Notes under the pieces: generated by a model
What the model was told of the DNA's origin: nothing
The model's input: only the letters and a program-made list of their open reading frames with translations
Databases searched by the model: none
Part shown: in pieces, positions 47,508-57,002 of the stretch
How positions within the stretch are numbered: position 1 is the stretch's first letter
Layout: every line of letters begins with the position of its first letter
Assembly: GCA_031553835.1 (NCBI GenBank)
Contig: JAVBKX010000016.1
Location: forward strand, 124,001-188,000
Reading direction: 5' to 3'
DNA from: JAVBKX01 sp031553835
GTDB lineage: Bacteria > Bacteroidota > Bacteroidia > Bacteroidales > Azobacteroidaceae
DNA: 64,000 nucleotides
Made by a program: the position numbers and the translations under genes

Positions 47508-49555
47508 AACAGTTACAGACGAACAAAATATATATTACAGCTTTCCTCTTATTAATAGCTGGTTACTGCGAATCGACCCGGGCGCAAAAGGTGATAAGTT
47601 ATGCGAGGAATAATGCTAATGTTAACCTGGAAATAGGTTGGACTGCTAAAAATTATGGTACAATACAATGGCAAATATCTAAGGACAATGGTAATACCTG
47701 GACGGATGTTGCCGGAGCCACTTCGCCTTCTTATGTGTTCAGAATCTCTGGAGATGCTCTGTACCGGGCGAAAATAGAAACTCAACCCGAATGTCCTCCG
47801 GTGATGATCGAAAGAGAAGTAAAAATGGTTAGTTTTTCTGTCGCTTTGGAAAAAGTTACCTCCAATAGTGCGACTTTAGAGTTGACCAATGTTGATCTTA
47901 AAGGAGCCACTATTGTCGAATATGGCTTTTGTTTTAATTCTTCGGATCTGAATACTCGCAGTTATGATGTTATGTACCGGTCATTATCAGCTCAACCGCT
48001 TCCTGCAGGTGATACATTTTTGCTGACATGTGACGGATTGGAACCGAAAACTACCTATCGGATGTCTGTTTATTTTAAAACAGCTGACGGATCTCTTATT
48101 GTCGGATCATCCCGCGTTGTAAACACTTTGCCGGGTGTTAAATGGACGAGTGAAGATTGGAATATTACCCAAAAAGAGATAACGGCCCGGTTTGAATTGC
48201 CCGGATATACAGCAGCTATGGGAAATCCGTCTCCTGTAGTCAAAATTGAATCGGATGAATTTGAGGCTAAAACAATCAATGTGAAAAAATTAACTTCCGG
48301 ATATTATTATCAGACCGATGCGATCAAAAATTTGACAGCAGGAAAAGAATATACACTGTCTGTAGAAGCTACGATTGATGGAGAAAAGCAAATAATTACC
48401 AAGCAGGTGAAAACCTTGTCGGACTATAGTGGAGAGCCGGTGGAAACCGGAAAAAAATCTATAGCTAATATTATTTCCTGGGATACGAAGAAGACCCTTC
48501 GCCGGATTTCTCCCGAAGGTTTACAGGCTGAATATCCAAGAATCATCAGGGTAGGTAGTGATACGTTGCTGTGTTCCTATCATGGAGGCAATGACAATGA
48601 TTATTGGATTAATATTTATCTGCAAAAAAGTTTTGATAATGGGCAGACCTGGACATCCCCCGTCAAATTGTTGGATAAAGAAACTTCTGCCATGGGACAA
48701 CGGTATTGGCGTTTTACCAATCCGGAAATGATCAAACTCCAAAATGGTTGGATTGTGATGTCTTTTACCGCTAATGGTAACCCGGAAACGAATAATAATT
48801 GCCATGTCATGGTGATGATTTCGAAAGATAATGGGGAAACCTGGGGCGATCCGGTTATTGTAGGTCGTGGGCGTACCTGGGAGCCAATGATTGTACAGCT
48901 TCCGAATGGTGAGCTGGAGCTTTATGTGTCGAGTGAAGCTCAATGGTGGGCGATGAATCCACGACCTGATCCGGTGCTGCAGGAAATTTTATATTCGCGT
49001 TCTACTGATAACGGCTTAACCTGGACATCCTGGAAACGGGCGGCTTATTCTCCTAACCGGAGGGATGGAATGCCTTCGGCAGTCGTGATGCAGGGAAATA
49101 AAGGTATTCTATTTTCTATCGAAATTGTGAATGATCAGGGCTATGGTTCTCCTTCCATTGTTAAACGGGATTTGGCCGGAGAATGGGATGCTACTCCATG
49201 GAATGGCAACAATAGCAATTATCGATGGAAAGTACCTATGGGCGCCCATGGAGGCGGTCCCTATATGATTCAATTGCCTACAGGGGAGATTGTAGTCGCT
49301 GCTCATGTAAATGGTCGCAGTGTATGGCAGACTTCATATCCTTATGTGTTGGTAGGGGATAGTGATGGTAAAAATTTTGGAAGTGGACGATATCCGGTAG
49401 GGATACCCCCTGCGAATGAAGGGGTGTATTATAATTCTCTTTTTCTGAAAGATAACACTACGGTCTGGTTAGTAGTTACTCATTCTACATACCAGGGGAC
49501 TAAACGTGTAAAAGGAGAAATTGCTTATATTGAAGGGAAAATCGTCAAGAGGTAA
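47504..49555 (+). CDS. Sialidase-like (BNR/Asp-box) propeller protein
   Basis: 683 residues, signal peptide about 1-27. Two beta-sandwich domains (about 30-205) are followed by a six-blade propeller (about 325-680). Asp-box motifs are SFDNGQTWTS near 375, SKDNGETWGD near 445 and STDNGLTWTS near 505; a similar SKDNGNTWTD sits in the N-terminal region. YPRIIRV near 345 could hold the first triad Arg and WEPMIVQLPNGELELYVSSE near 465 an acidic residue. These resemble exo-sialidases (GH33) and other propeller hydrolases such as GH93, so the exact activity is open. ATG overlaps the preceding stop codon. It has no T9SS tail although its neighbours do. Confidence 0.7.
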   Translation: MKQLQTNKIYITAFLLLIAGYCESTRAQKVISYARNNANVNLEIGWTAKNYGTIQWQISKDNGNTWTDVAGATSPSYVFRISGDALYRAKIETQPECPPVMIEREVKMVSFSVALEKVTSNSATLELTNVDLKGATIVEYGFCFNSSDLNTRSYDVMYRSLSAQPLPAGDTFLLTCDGLEPKTTYRMSVYFKTADGSLIVGSSRVVNTLPGVKWTSEDWNITQKEITARFELPGYTAAMGNPSPVVKIESDEFEAKTINVKKLTSGYYYQTDAIKNLTAGKEYTLSVEATIDGEKQIITKQVKTLSDYSGEPVETGKKSIANIISWDTKKTLRRISPEGLQAEYPRIIRVGSDTLLCSYHGGNDNDYWINIYLQKSFDNGQTWTSPVKLLDKETSAMGQRYWRFTNPEMIKLQNGWIVMSFTANGNPETNNNCHVMVMISKDNGETWGDPVIVGRGRTWEPMIVQLPNGELELYVSSEAQWWAMNPRPDPVLQEILYSRSTDNGLTWTSWKRAAYSPNRRDGMPSAVVMQGNKGILFSIEIVNDQGYGSPSIVKRDLAGEWDATPWNGNNSNYRWKVPMGAHGGGPYMIQLPTGEIVVAAHVNGRSVWQTSYPYVLVGDSDGKNFGSGRYPVGIPPANEGVYYNSLFLKDNTTVWLVVTHSTYQGTKRVKGEIAYIEGKIVKR

Positions 49556-49572
49556 TCTCTCAACTACATGCT

Positions 49573-49618
49573 TGAGGTGTTTCAAAGATCGCCTGATTTT
49601 TGAAACACCCCATCTCAA
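49573..49618. terminator. Hairpin between convergent genes
   Basis: An 11-bp perfect stem (GGTGTTTCAAA at 49576-49586 with TTTGAAACACC at 49599-49609), extended outward by TTGAG/CTCAA. There is no long T run, so it may act in either direction between convergent genes. Confidence 0.6.
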
Positions 49619-50292
49619 ATAGGCGTAATGTGTTTATTTTCATTCTCTTCATTATTTTCATTCTCTTCCTCTTCCTCTTCCTCTTCATTTTCATTTTCTT
49701 CCTCCGGCTTCTGTGGCCCATATTTTCTGAAAATAAGAGCACATGTAATTCCGCTGATGGCTCCCGACAAATGACTTTCCCAGGAAATGTTTTCCTGAAT
49801 TAATCCTTCAAAAGGGAAAATACTCCAAACCATGCTTCCGTATAAAAATACAACAATCAGCGAAATGGCCATCAATGGAATATATTTGCGAATGATGCCG
49901 CTGATGCACAGGAAAAATGCCAGTGAGTAAATCAATCCGCTGGCGCCGATATGCCATGATTCGCGGCCAATGCTCCATGTAATGAATCCCGATAATAACC
50001 AAAGGAGGGGAAATATTTTATATCCCAGATCGGTGTAAAAGTAGAATAAACCCCAACTCAATGCTAATAAAGATATGGTGTTGGAAAATAAATGTTTGGC
50101 GTTGGCGTGTACTAATGGAGAGGTAATGATGCCAAGCAATCCTTCCGAACGTCTTGGATAAACACCCAAGGCGTGAAAATCCATATCCATTCCCCATTCT
50201 AATATCAAGATCAGCCATAGTAAAATGACCAATACCAAGGGAACAAACAGGGCGTACCTCATTCTTTTTGTTTCGAAATCTATGGTGCGCAT
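49615..50292 (-). CDS. Rhomboid-family intramembrane serine protease with acidic tail
   Basis: 225 residues from ATG 50292 (MRTIDFETK); the longer frame to 50418 runs into the upstream glycosyltransferase gene. Multi-pass membrane protein with HANAKHLFSN near 70, the catalytic GASGLIYSL (Ser) near 130 and a catalytic His in WESHLSGAISG near 188, the normal Ser/His dyad. The C-terminal 30 residues are an almost pure Glu/Asn tract encoded by a degenerate TTCTTC/TTCATT-type microsatellite (about 49637-49705). It is the last gene of a minus-strand cluster with two glycosyltransferases. The substrate is unknown. Confidence 0.85.
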   Translation of the reverse strand: MRTIDFETKRMRYALFVPLVLVILLWLILILEWGMDMDFHALGVYPRRSEGLLGIITSPLVHANAKHLFSNTISLLALSWGLFYFYTDLGYKIFPLLWLLSGFITWSIGRESWHIGASGLIYSLAFFLCISGIIRKYIPLMAISLIVVFLYGSMVWSIFPFEGLIQENISWESHLSGAISGITCALIFRKYGPQKPEEENENEEEEEEEENENNEENENKHITPI

Positions 50293-50326
50293 GGCATTGT
50301 ATGTTAAAACCCCAAAAGAAAACGCG

Positions 50327-51262
50327 TTATTGGAAATTTTTTGTTTCTTCAATAATATACTCCGGTCGTTCTTTGACTTCGTCAAATAAAACCCCGATGT
50401 ATTGTCCCAATACTCCAATCGTTAGCAATTGTATTCCTCCGAAAAAAATGATAATGATCATGATGGAGGTAAATCCGGATTCTGCATTCGTGTATCCGAA
50501 AATTTTACCGAAGATATACCATAAAGCCAACACAATGCCCAGGACTACACTAAAGAATCCGAGACTTGTGGCCACTAATAAAGGTTTTTTAGAAAAATAC
50601 AATAATGCTTTGGATGCAAACTTCAGCATTTTGCTCAAGGGATATTTTGTTTCTCCGGCAAAACGCGCTTCCCGTTCGTAATAAAATGGCACTTGCTTGA
50701 ATCCAACCCAGGAAATGAGCCCTCGAATGTATTTGCCTTTTTCTTTCAACCGGTTGAATTCTTTCATGACCGCAGAGTCGATCAGGCGAAAATCTCCTGT
50801 ATCCAATGGAAAAGCGATTTCGGAAAAGCGGTTGAATGTTCTGTAAAACCATTTGGCGGTTATTGATTTAAATCGACTTTCACCGGCTCTGGTTCTTCGT
50901 ACACAATAAACCACACTGGCCTTTTCTTTTTGGCGGGTGGCCAATAAATCTGGAATCAATTCCGGTGGATCCTGCAAGTCTGCGTCGATAATGACGGCAA
51001 GGTCTGTGGTGCAATGATTGATGCCGGCGGTTACTGCCGGTTGGTGTCCAAAATTTCTGGAAAAATGAATCAATTGAACGGTTGGATCCTGACCAGCTAT
51101 CGTTTCGAGCAATTGTCGTGTGTTGTCTTTACTTCCATCGTTAATAAACAACATATAAGTCTGGTTTTCCATCTTACTCAATACTGTCTTGAGACGTTGG
51201 TAAGTAGTCTCAATCACAGCCTCTTCATTATAACAGGGGACGATGACAGTTAACGATTTCAT
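50327..51262 (-). CDS. Glycosyltransferase family 2, GtrB/DPM1-like
   Basis: 311 residues. The GT-A domain carries VIVPCYNEEAVIETTY at the N-terminus, INDGSKDNTRQLL and VIIDADLQDPPELIPDL near 90 (DxD-type metal site). Two C-terminal transmembrane helices lie near 230-295 (GFFSVVLGIVLALWYIFGKI and IMIIIIFFGGIQLLTIGVLG). Such enzymes put a sugar on undecaprenyl phosphate; the product is flipped by a GtrA-like protein. That partner lies 4 bases upstream in the same operon. Probably glucosylates or otherwise modifies surface glycans; the donor sugar is unknown. Confidence 0.9.
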   Translation of the reverse strand: MKSLTVIVPCYNEEAVIETTYQRLKTVLSKMENQTYMLFINDGSKDNTRQLLETIAGQDPTVQLIHFSRNFGHQPAVTAGINHCTTDLAVIIDADLQDPPELIPDLLATRQKEKASVVYCVRRTRAGESRFKSITAKWFYRTFNRFSEIAFPLDTGDFRLIDSAVMKEFNRLKEKGKYIRGLISWVGFKQVPFYYEREARFAGETKYPLSKMLKFASKALLYFSKKPLLVATSLGFFSVVLGIVLALWYIFGKIFGYTNAESGFTSIMIIIIFFGGIQLLTIGVLGQYIGVLFDEVKERPEYIIEETKNFQ

Positions 51263-51266
51263 AAGC

Positions 51267-51701
51267 TCACTTATTTCTAAAGGTAAAAAACTTATTCAAA
51301 ATAAAGTTTATGCCGGTATATACCACATTACCCAAAATCGTATGAATAGCTTCCGAATGCGGAACGTATTGATCCAGCAAAGCCGGCAGGCAACGTCCAA
51401 GGATCACAACTGCGTATTTCTCCATAAAGAGCACGAATCCCAGTTGAATCAGGTAACATACGACAAAGGCAGCAAAAAATTTGATAAATCCAACACGCCA
51501 ATCAGCTTTACTTTGAAAAGTCCAGGAACGATTTAATACAAAACTATTGATAAAACCGGCCACATATCCGATAATATTGGCCAAGACGAGCGAAGTTCCG
51601 AATACATCCCGCATCAACCAAATGATCCCTAAAGTTAACAAAGTGTTCCCGACACCGACGATACCATATTTCAGCGCCTGGACAAAAAAAGTTTTATTCA
51701 T
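51267..51701 (-). CDS. GtrA-like polyprenyl-sugar flippase
   Basis: 144 residues, four predicted transmembrane helices, with the family pattern KYGIVGVGNTLLTLGI near 11 and GYVAGFINSFVLNRSWTF near 44, ending NFILNKFFTFRNK. GtrA-family proteins move undecaprenyl-phosphate sugars across the inner membrane. It sits directly before the GT2 gene and overlaps the previous gene by 8 bases, which supports a joint role. Confidence 0.87.
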   Translation of the reverse strand: MNKTFFVQALKYGIVGVGNTLLTLGIIWLMRDVFGTSLVLANIIGYVAGFINSFVLNRSWTFQSKADWRVGFIKFFAAFVVCYLIQLGFVLFMEKYAVVILGRCLPALLDQYVPHSEAIHTILGNVVYTGINFILNKFFTFRNK

Positions 51702-52431
51702 TTGTTCTGTTTAATTCTTTCAGAATTTCTTCGTCACTGTATTTTTTCATATTGGTAATGACGAAGCTGCGATCTATGAAATTACCATATTGATTGCATT
51801 CGTTCAATGCACTTTCAAGCATTCCTCTGATATCCATCTGCAGATCGATTAATAATAAAATGGAGAAAAAAGTATCTCTTACCGTCAGCTCTTCGATTTC
51901 GCCTCCGTATTTCCGGATAGCAAAAGGAACTTCTTTTTCGATTAATTCGATTTGATAAGGTGAAAATGGTATGAGGTGGTTGGCTTTGAAAAACGCAAAA
52001 AAACGCAACCGGTGTTCTTTTCCACCTAATCCGCTGGATATAAATACTTGTTTTTCGTCCGAAAATTCAGATTCTAAGATAATTTGTGCCTGAAGCAAGG
52101 AGAGGCGCGACCAATCATATAAATCCCGGTCGTGGGCGTCATTCAGGGAGCCTGCATATTTTTCAAGGGCGCGGTATGCTTTTACGTCTCCTGTGGTAGC
52201 AAGAAACGCCATGGCAAATTTCTTTTTTTCAGCATCGCTTACTACATCATTGAGTACATTGACCTGATCTTCGACTTCCACATTGCCTGCCTGCTTTTTG
52301 ACATCTTCGGAATAACGAAAATATTCCATTTGCTTTTCGACCGGCACGCTGGTATCCAAGACATGAAAGTTCCCTTTCAAGCCCTCAATGGATTTCTGAA
52401 AATCACTGAAAATATCATCGTTTTGTTTCAT
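51694..52431 (-). CDS. Conserved hypothetical protein (245 aa)
   Basis: A soluble, charged, helix-rich protein with no signal peptide or transmembrane segment. Residues about 75-130 have HEAT/TPR-like helical spacing (KKKFAMAFLATTGDVKAYRA, LEKYAGSLNDAHDRDLYDWS). I do not recognise a named family. It overlaps the following GtrA gene by 8 bases and lies 105 bases after a glycosyltransferase gene, so it is co-transcribed with envelope-glycan genes. Function unknown. Confidence 0.7.
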   Translation of the reverse strand: MKQNDDIFSDFQKSIEGLKGNFHVLDTSVPVEKQMEYFRYSEDVKKQAGNVEVEDQVNVLNDVVSDAEKKKFAMAFLATTGDVKAYRALEKYAGSLNDAHDRDLYDWSRLSLLQAQIILESEFSDEKQVFISSGLGGKEHRLRFFAFFKANHLIPFSPYQIELIEKEVPFAIRKYGGEIEELTVRDTFFSILLLIDLQMDIRGMLESALNECNQYGNFIDRSFVITNMKKYSDEEILKELNRTNE

Positions 52432-52536
52432 TACGGCAAAGTTAATCTTTTTTGGCGATTTTGCTACCTATAGAACAAACAGAAGCAAAGAGATGTTGCA
52501 TACATCTTCATCATTACTTAAGATATATTTGCTTGT

Positions 52537-53691
52537 TTATCGCCAGGTATAATCTTTTTTCCCTTTGAAAACCCTTGAAATATGAAAATATAAATCGACA
52601 ATAGGTTGGATAAAGTCAAACCAGGGTAAAGTAAAGTGGAATTTTTCTATCGACCAAAAAGCAGAAGTGCGATGTATTACCCATAGTTGAATGCTTAACC
52701 GGATGAGATAAACTGTGCCGGCGATAGTCGGTAATTTCCAATCAGGCCATCCATAGGCGATTAAAGCGGCGAAGAAACCGTAAAACAGTACCCTTGAAAA
52801 TATTTCCAATTTCCAAAAAGCAATGGGGCCGAAGCGATAATGCCGTTGTGTGGTGGCTTCGCACAGTTTTATTTCTTTCCAATACCGGAAATCTTCCCAG
52901 TAGGTTGTGGTAATGGCATCCGGAGAAATTTCCACTTTTGTATTGGTTTTATCAGCGCATTGGTTGATAAATAAATCATCTTCTCCCGGATATAAATTTA
53001 AGTGTTTGGAAAATCCTTTATTATTATAATACAATGATTTTTTGTAGGCCATGTTGCGGCCGATACCTTTGTATGGTTGTTTGAATAAGGCTAAAGACAA
53101 GTATTTTAATCCGGAAAAAAGATTGTCGTACGATGCATATTTACTCCAGAAGCCGGCGCTTTTGGAAAAAGAGCTGAATCCTAAGACGATGTTGGTTTGT
53201 TCATCAAAATGCCGTACCATGAGTTGAATCCAGTTTTGACTGACGGGCATACAATTGGGTTCGGTAAATAACAGGCAAGGATATTTGGCTGCTTTTAATC
53301 CGATGGTGATAGCCAGTTTTTTACGACTCAGGTATTTGGCTTGTTCCGGAATGTATGTGCAATATAAATGTGGGTATTGATTTTCCAGCATGCCCAATAC
53401 TTCGTCGCTGGCATCGGTAGAGCCGTCATTTACTACGATGACTTCATATAGAGGATAATGCTGCGTCAGCAGCGCCGGCAGGAATTGTTTCAGGTTTTCG
53501 GATTCATTTTTGGTACATACAATGACAGATACTCCCGGTTGTGTTTCTACTGCATTAATTGTTTCTTTTAATGCCGCTTTCCCGTAGCGGACAGGTTTTG
53601 CAAAGTAAACAAGATAGTACAACAGCTGTACTAAAAGGCACAAACCTATCCCTGATAATAATATAATTTCAATTGTAGTAAATGTAATCAT
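52537..53691 (-). CDS. Membrane-bound glycosyltransferase family 2
   Basis: 384 residues. One N-terminal transmembrane helix (about 5-30), then a GT-A domain with VSVIVCTKNESENLKQFLPA near 54 and VVNDGSTDASDEVL near 85. EPNCMP near 143 stands where the metal-binding DxD usually is. A YWEDFRYWKE segment near 270 and two or three C-terminal helices (from about 300) suggest a processive or membrane-associated synthase-like enzyme. It lies 19 bases downstream of lysA on the same strand. Substrate unknown; probably envelope or surface polysaccharide synthesis. Confidence 0.85.
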   Translation of the reverse strand: MITFTTIEIILLSGIGLCLLVQLLYYLVYFAKPVRYGKAALKETINAVETQPGVSVIVCTKNESENLKQFLPALLTQHYPLYEVIVVNDGSTDASDEVLGMLENQYPHLYCTYIPEQAKYLSRKKLAITIGLKAAKYPCLLFTEPNCMPVSQNWIQLMVRHFDEQTNIVLGFSSFSKSAGFWSKYASYDNLFSGLKYLSLALFKQPYKGIGRNMAYKKSLYYNNKGFSKHLNLYPGEDDLFINQCADKTNTKVEISPDAITTTYWEDFRYWKEIKLCEATTQRHYRFGPIAFWKLEIFSRVLFYGFFAALIAYGWPDWKLPTIAGTVYLIRLSIQLWVIHRTSAFWSIEKFHFTLPWFDFIQPIVDLYFHISRVFKGKKDYTWR

Positions 53692-53710
53692 AAAAATATG
53701 TCATTCTCCT

Positions 53711-54865
53711 CTAAATTAGGTCTGAAAAATAGGCTTTCGGCAGTTTCCTGCAATTATATTGAGAGGCCATGATTTCTCCATAAGCGCCGGCAGAACGGAG
53801 TGCATAAAGATCTCCCCGTTTCGTTTTGTTAATATCGATTGCTTTAGCAAAACAATCGGATGATTCGCAAATAGGGCCGACCACATCGTACGTTTCCGTG
53901 ATTTCGGCTGAAGTTAAATTTTCAATTTTATGATGAGCGTCATAAAATGCCGGGCGGATTAATTCTGTAAATCCGGCATCGAGGACAACAAATTTTTTGT
54001 AACTGCCTTCTTTTACATATAATACTTTGGATATCAGGGAACCACATTGTCCGACAACCGAACGTCCCGGTTCAAAATGGATGATCTGATTTCCCTGAGG
54101 TTGAAAATAGGTGTGAAATATTTCAAAATAGGACTTGAAATCCGGTATAGAATGTTGATCGGGGTGCTCATAGTCAATGCCCAAACCGCCTCCGAAATTG
54201 ATATGATCTACTAATAATTGGCGTTTGGATAGTTGTTCCTGAATGCCGTGAAGTCTGGAACAAAGGGCTTTGAATGCTGATAAATCGGTAATTTGTGATC
54301 CGATATGAAAATGGATTCCGATCAGTTTTATGTGTTTCATATCTGACAAAGCGTCCAATACTCCATCTAATTGATCCAGATTGATTCCGAATTTATTTTC
54401 TTTTAATCCTGTAGAAATGTGATGGTGTGTATTCGCTTTGACTTCGGGATTTATACGCAGAGCGACAGATGCTGTTTTCCCTTTTTGGGCAGCCAATTCG
54501 TTGATTACCTGCAATTCGGGAATTGATTCTACATTAAAACAAAAAATATTGTACTCTAATCCGAGATTAATTTCCCAATCCGCTTTTCCGACTCCGGCAA
54601 AAACGATTTTATCGGGAGTGAATCCCGCGTCCAGCGCCGCTTGAATTTCTCCTCCGCTTACACAATCAGCGCCTAAGCCGAATTCACGGATAATGGATAA
54701 GATGCGGGGGTTGGCATTGGCCTTTACCGCATAGTGGACGTGATAGTTATATTGAGATGACCGGAGAAGTAATTCCTGCAATGTAGAGCGCAATAATTCC
54801 GTATCGTAATAATAAAATGGAGTCTCTATTGCTTTGAATTTTTCTACGGGAAATGTTGTTTGCAT
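53711..54865 (-). CDS. lysA: Diaminopimelate decarboxylase
   Basis: PLP-dependent enzyme converting meso-diaminopimelate to lysine, last step of lysine synthesis. 384 residues from ATG 54865 (MQTTFPVEKF). An open frame continues to 54967 but would start upstream of the promoter box at 54908-54915, so the shorter start is chosen. Motifs: HYAVKANANPRIL near 40 (PLP Lys), HFHIGSQI near 185, FGGGLGIDYEH near 222, EPGRSVVG near 265 and GPICESSDCFA near 325 (family Cys-Glu-Ser). It leads a minus-strand operon with glycosyltransferases. The aspartate kinase gene of the same pathway lies 8.3 kb away on the same strand. Confidence 0.95.
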   Translation of the reverse strand: MQTTFPVEKFKAIETPFYYYDTELLRSTLQELLLRSSQYNYHVHYAVKANANPRILSIIREFGLGADCVSGGEIQAALDAGFTPDKIVFAGVGKADWEINLGLEYNIFCFNVESIPELQVINELAAQKGKTASVALRINPEVKANTHHHISTGLKENKFGINLDQLDGVLDALSDMKHIKLIGIHFHIGSQITDLSAFKALCSRLHGIQEQLSKRQLLVDHINFGGGLGIDYEHPDQHSIPDFKSYFEIFHTYFQPQGNQIIHFEPGRSVVGQCGSLISKVLYVKEGSYKKFVVLDAGFTELIRPAFYDAHHKIENLTSAEITETYDVVGPICESSDCFAKAIDINKTKRGDLYALRSAGAYGEIMASQYNCRKLPKAYFSDLI

Positions 54866-54907
54866 ACCTTTTGACAGATTATAAGTATCCCATGAATTTA
54901 ACGCGCA

Positions 54908-54915
54908 CAAAGGTA
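54908..54915 (-). promoter_or_regulatory. Housekeeping -7 box of lysA
   Basis: TACCTTTG on the minus strand, fitting TAnnTTTG, 42 bases before the ATG at 54865. Confidence 0.65.
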
Positions 54916-55128
54916 AAAATTTTTTCCGGTAGTTTTTTATGATTATAAAAATATGACACATTCCCACTGTTAATTGTAAATACGGTTCAAATAAACTATA
55001 GCTGTGATAAAAATAAGTCGATTCATAATAGATTCTTTTCTCAGTAAAATGAAAACCAAATGTAAAAAAAAGATGTTTTATCGTTACTAACGGTATAAGA
55101 TTGTGGTTTAAAAGAAAAAAATCGGTAT

Positions 55129-56193
55129 ATGAAGCAATTACAACACTGGGTTTTCCTATTCTGTCTGTATATCTTTTCTATTTCTACTGTTTCTGCAGAA
55201 GATGCTGATACGCTGAAGATGCATAGGAAACCAGGGGTTGCCGCTATTCCTGATTTGTGTTTCGACCGTTCGAGAGGATTTGGCGGCGGAGGTACTGTGA
55301 TGTTGATGCTTTATCTGGATCAGAAAAACAGGCAAACCCCCGCTTCTCAATTTTCGATTACCGGGGATTATACAACGAAGAAAGATTGGATGGCATTCGC
55401 TAATGCCCGGATGTTTTTCAAAGACGACCGGTTCCGGCTGACGCTGGCAGGCGGTTATTTTAATTCGAATTTTCAAACATACAAAACGTTGGGTCCCGAT
55501 CAGATAGAAGTTCCTTACAACTCCCACGGAGGGATCTTTTTTATCAATCAGGCAGTGCGTGTCTATGACCGGTTTTATATAGGAATCAGCGGACAATACT
55601 ACAAGTCTCATCTGACTTTTGATGATCCTGATTTTAGCGCAGAAAATACAAATAGTTATCAAAATGCAATCGGCGCCAGCACTATGTATGATTCGAAAGA
55701 TGACCAGAATTTTCCAACGAAAGGGTTGCTGGCTGTATTTTTCTACAAAAATTTTCCGGCATGGCTTTCCAATGACAGTACATTCAATAAGCTTGGTTTG
55801 TTTGTCAATTATTATCATTCACTAAGATATGATATGGTATTGGCTTCCCGGTTGGCATTGAATGCAGCAGTGGGAAATGATGTGCCTTTTGTGGCGCAAA
55901 GTTATGTGGGAAATAAAGATATACGGGGCTACTCCCAGGGAGAGTTTCGTGGAGACCAGACTTATGCCGTACAATCGGAACTCCGTTGGAACTTCTATAA
56001 GAAATGGGGGGCTGTAGGCTTCTTCGGGTTGGCAATCGCCCATAGTCCCGGTTATACAAGTCCATTATTGCCGGGCGGAGGTGTCGGATTGAGATACAGG
56101 GTGCTACCACGATATAAAATGAATATCGGAGTAGATGCCGCGCTGGGTAAAAATGATTGGGGACTTTATTTCAGGATTGGGGAAGCATTTTGA
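55129..56193 (+). CDS. Omp85/BamA-like outer-membrane barrel protein
   Basis: 354 residues with signal peptide about 1-23. The body is a beta-barrel of the surface-antigen (D15) type: GFGGGGTVMLMLYLDQ near 50, MYDSKDDQNFPTKGLLAVFF near 186 (the N-P-x-G-like turn of Omp85 barrels), VGNKDIRGYSQGEFRGDQTY near 263 (RGY-like loop) and a C-terminal WGLYFRIGEAF ending in Phe. There are no POTRA domains, so it is a short barrel-only member. Role unknown; possibly a transporter or patatin-less relative. It is the first gene of a plus-strand cluster inserted between lysA and lysC. Confidence 0.8.
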   Translation: MKQLQHWVFLFCLYIFSISTVSAEDADTLKMHRKPGVAAIPDLCFDRSRGFGGGGTVMLMLYLDQKNRQTPASQFSITGDYTTKKDWMAFANARMFFKDDRFRLTLAGGYFNSNFQTYKTLGPDQIEVPYNSHGGIFFINQAVRVYDRFYIGISGQYYKSHLTFDDPDFSAENTNSYQNAIGASTMYDSKDDQNFPTKGLLAVFFYKNFPAWLSNDSTFNKLGLFVNYYHSLRYDMVLASRLALNAAVGNDVPFVAQSYVGNKDIRGYSQGEFRGDQTYAVQSELRWNFYKKWGAVGFFGLAIAHSPGYTSPLLPGGGVGLRYRVLPRYKMNIGVDAALGKNDWGLYFRIGEAF

Positions 56194-56230
56194 GTTTTAT
56201 AATCAAATTAATCAATAAATTTTTAGAGTT

Positions 56231-56938
56231 ATGAAAACGTTATTTTTTGTATTTATATTGATTATTTCGTCTTGTATGCTAATGGCACAGGATGATTGTA
56301 TGTATTTTTTTCCTTCAAATGAAGGCGCCGTCCTGGTCACCAGGAATTATGATGCCAAAGGTACGCTTTTGAGTACAACAACCTATCAGGTGAATAACAT
56401 GGATCAACCTGTGACTGGAAGTGCTATTGGGATTGTTTTCAAAATAACAAACAGCAAGGGCCGTTTGATTGATAGTGGAAATTTGAATGCCAGATGCGAC
56501 GACGGAATCTTTTATATGACTATGACAAACAGGATTTTATCTCCTGATGCCATTAAAATGTTGGAAAAAGATACTGAACTCGTAGGTGATTTTTTAGATT
56601 ATCCGGATTCATTTGGAGATCTTAACGGTGGGAATTTTAAAATGAGCGGAGGTCAATTTACCATCCAGTCTAAAAAAGATAAAAAGATTTTTGCACATAT
56701 TGATGTGTTTGGCCGAAGGTATGAGAAAAATGAAAAGATAACAACGCCCGCCGGAACATTTGATGCAGCAAAAGTGACTTTCAATTTTACAATAACAAAA
56801 AATAAGAAAAAGACTGTATATAAAGGAGTGGAATGGTATGCTGTCAACGCCGGGATTGTTCGTTCGGAGACTTATGATGAAAATGGTAATTTGCAGAATT
56901 ATAGTGTGTTAACGATATTGAAAACAGGCGAAGAGTAG
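56231..56938 (+). CDS. Secreted TapB/DUF3108-like protein
   Basis: 235 residues, signal peptide about 1-19 (ending LMAQ). A beta-rich protein with YFFPSNEGAVLVTRNYDAKG near 25, ITTPAGTFDAAKVTFN near 170 and KGVEWYAVNAGIVRSETYDE near 198, the pattern I associate with the TapB/DUF3108 group of periplasmic proteins. It follows the barrel gene by 37 bases, so it is probably co-transcribed and may act with it at the outer membrane. Function unknown. Confidence 0.65.
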   Translation: MKTLFFVFILIISSCMLMAQDDCMYFFPSNEGAVLVTRNYDAKGTLLSTTTYQVNNMDQPVTGSAIGIVFKITNSKGRLIDSGNLNARCDDGIFYMTMTNRILSPDAIKMLEKDTELVGDFLDYPDSFGDLNGGNFKMSGGQFTIQSKKDKKIFAHIDVFGRRYEKNEKITTPAGTFDAAKVTFNFTITKNKKKTVYKGVEWYAVNAGIVRSETYDENGNLQNYSVLTILKTGEE

Positions 56939-57002
56939 TGCAGATGTAGGTGTGCAGGCAAAAACAGGTTTTCATCAGGTAAAAGAAATAACTATTTTAG
57001 AT

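Noticed and set aside
54866..54967. Longer start for lysA (MGMCHIF...)
   Set aside because: It would begin upstream of the promoter box at 54908-54915, and the extra residues match no decarboxylase N-terminus.
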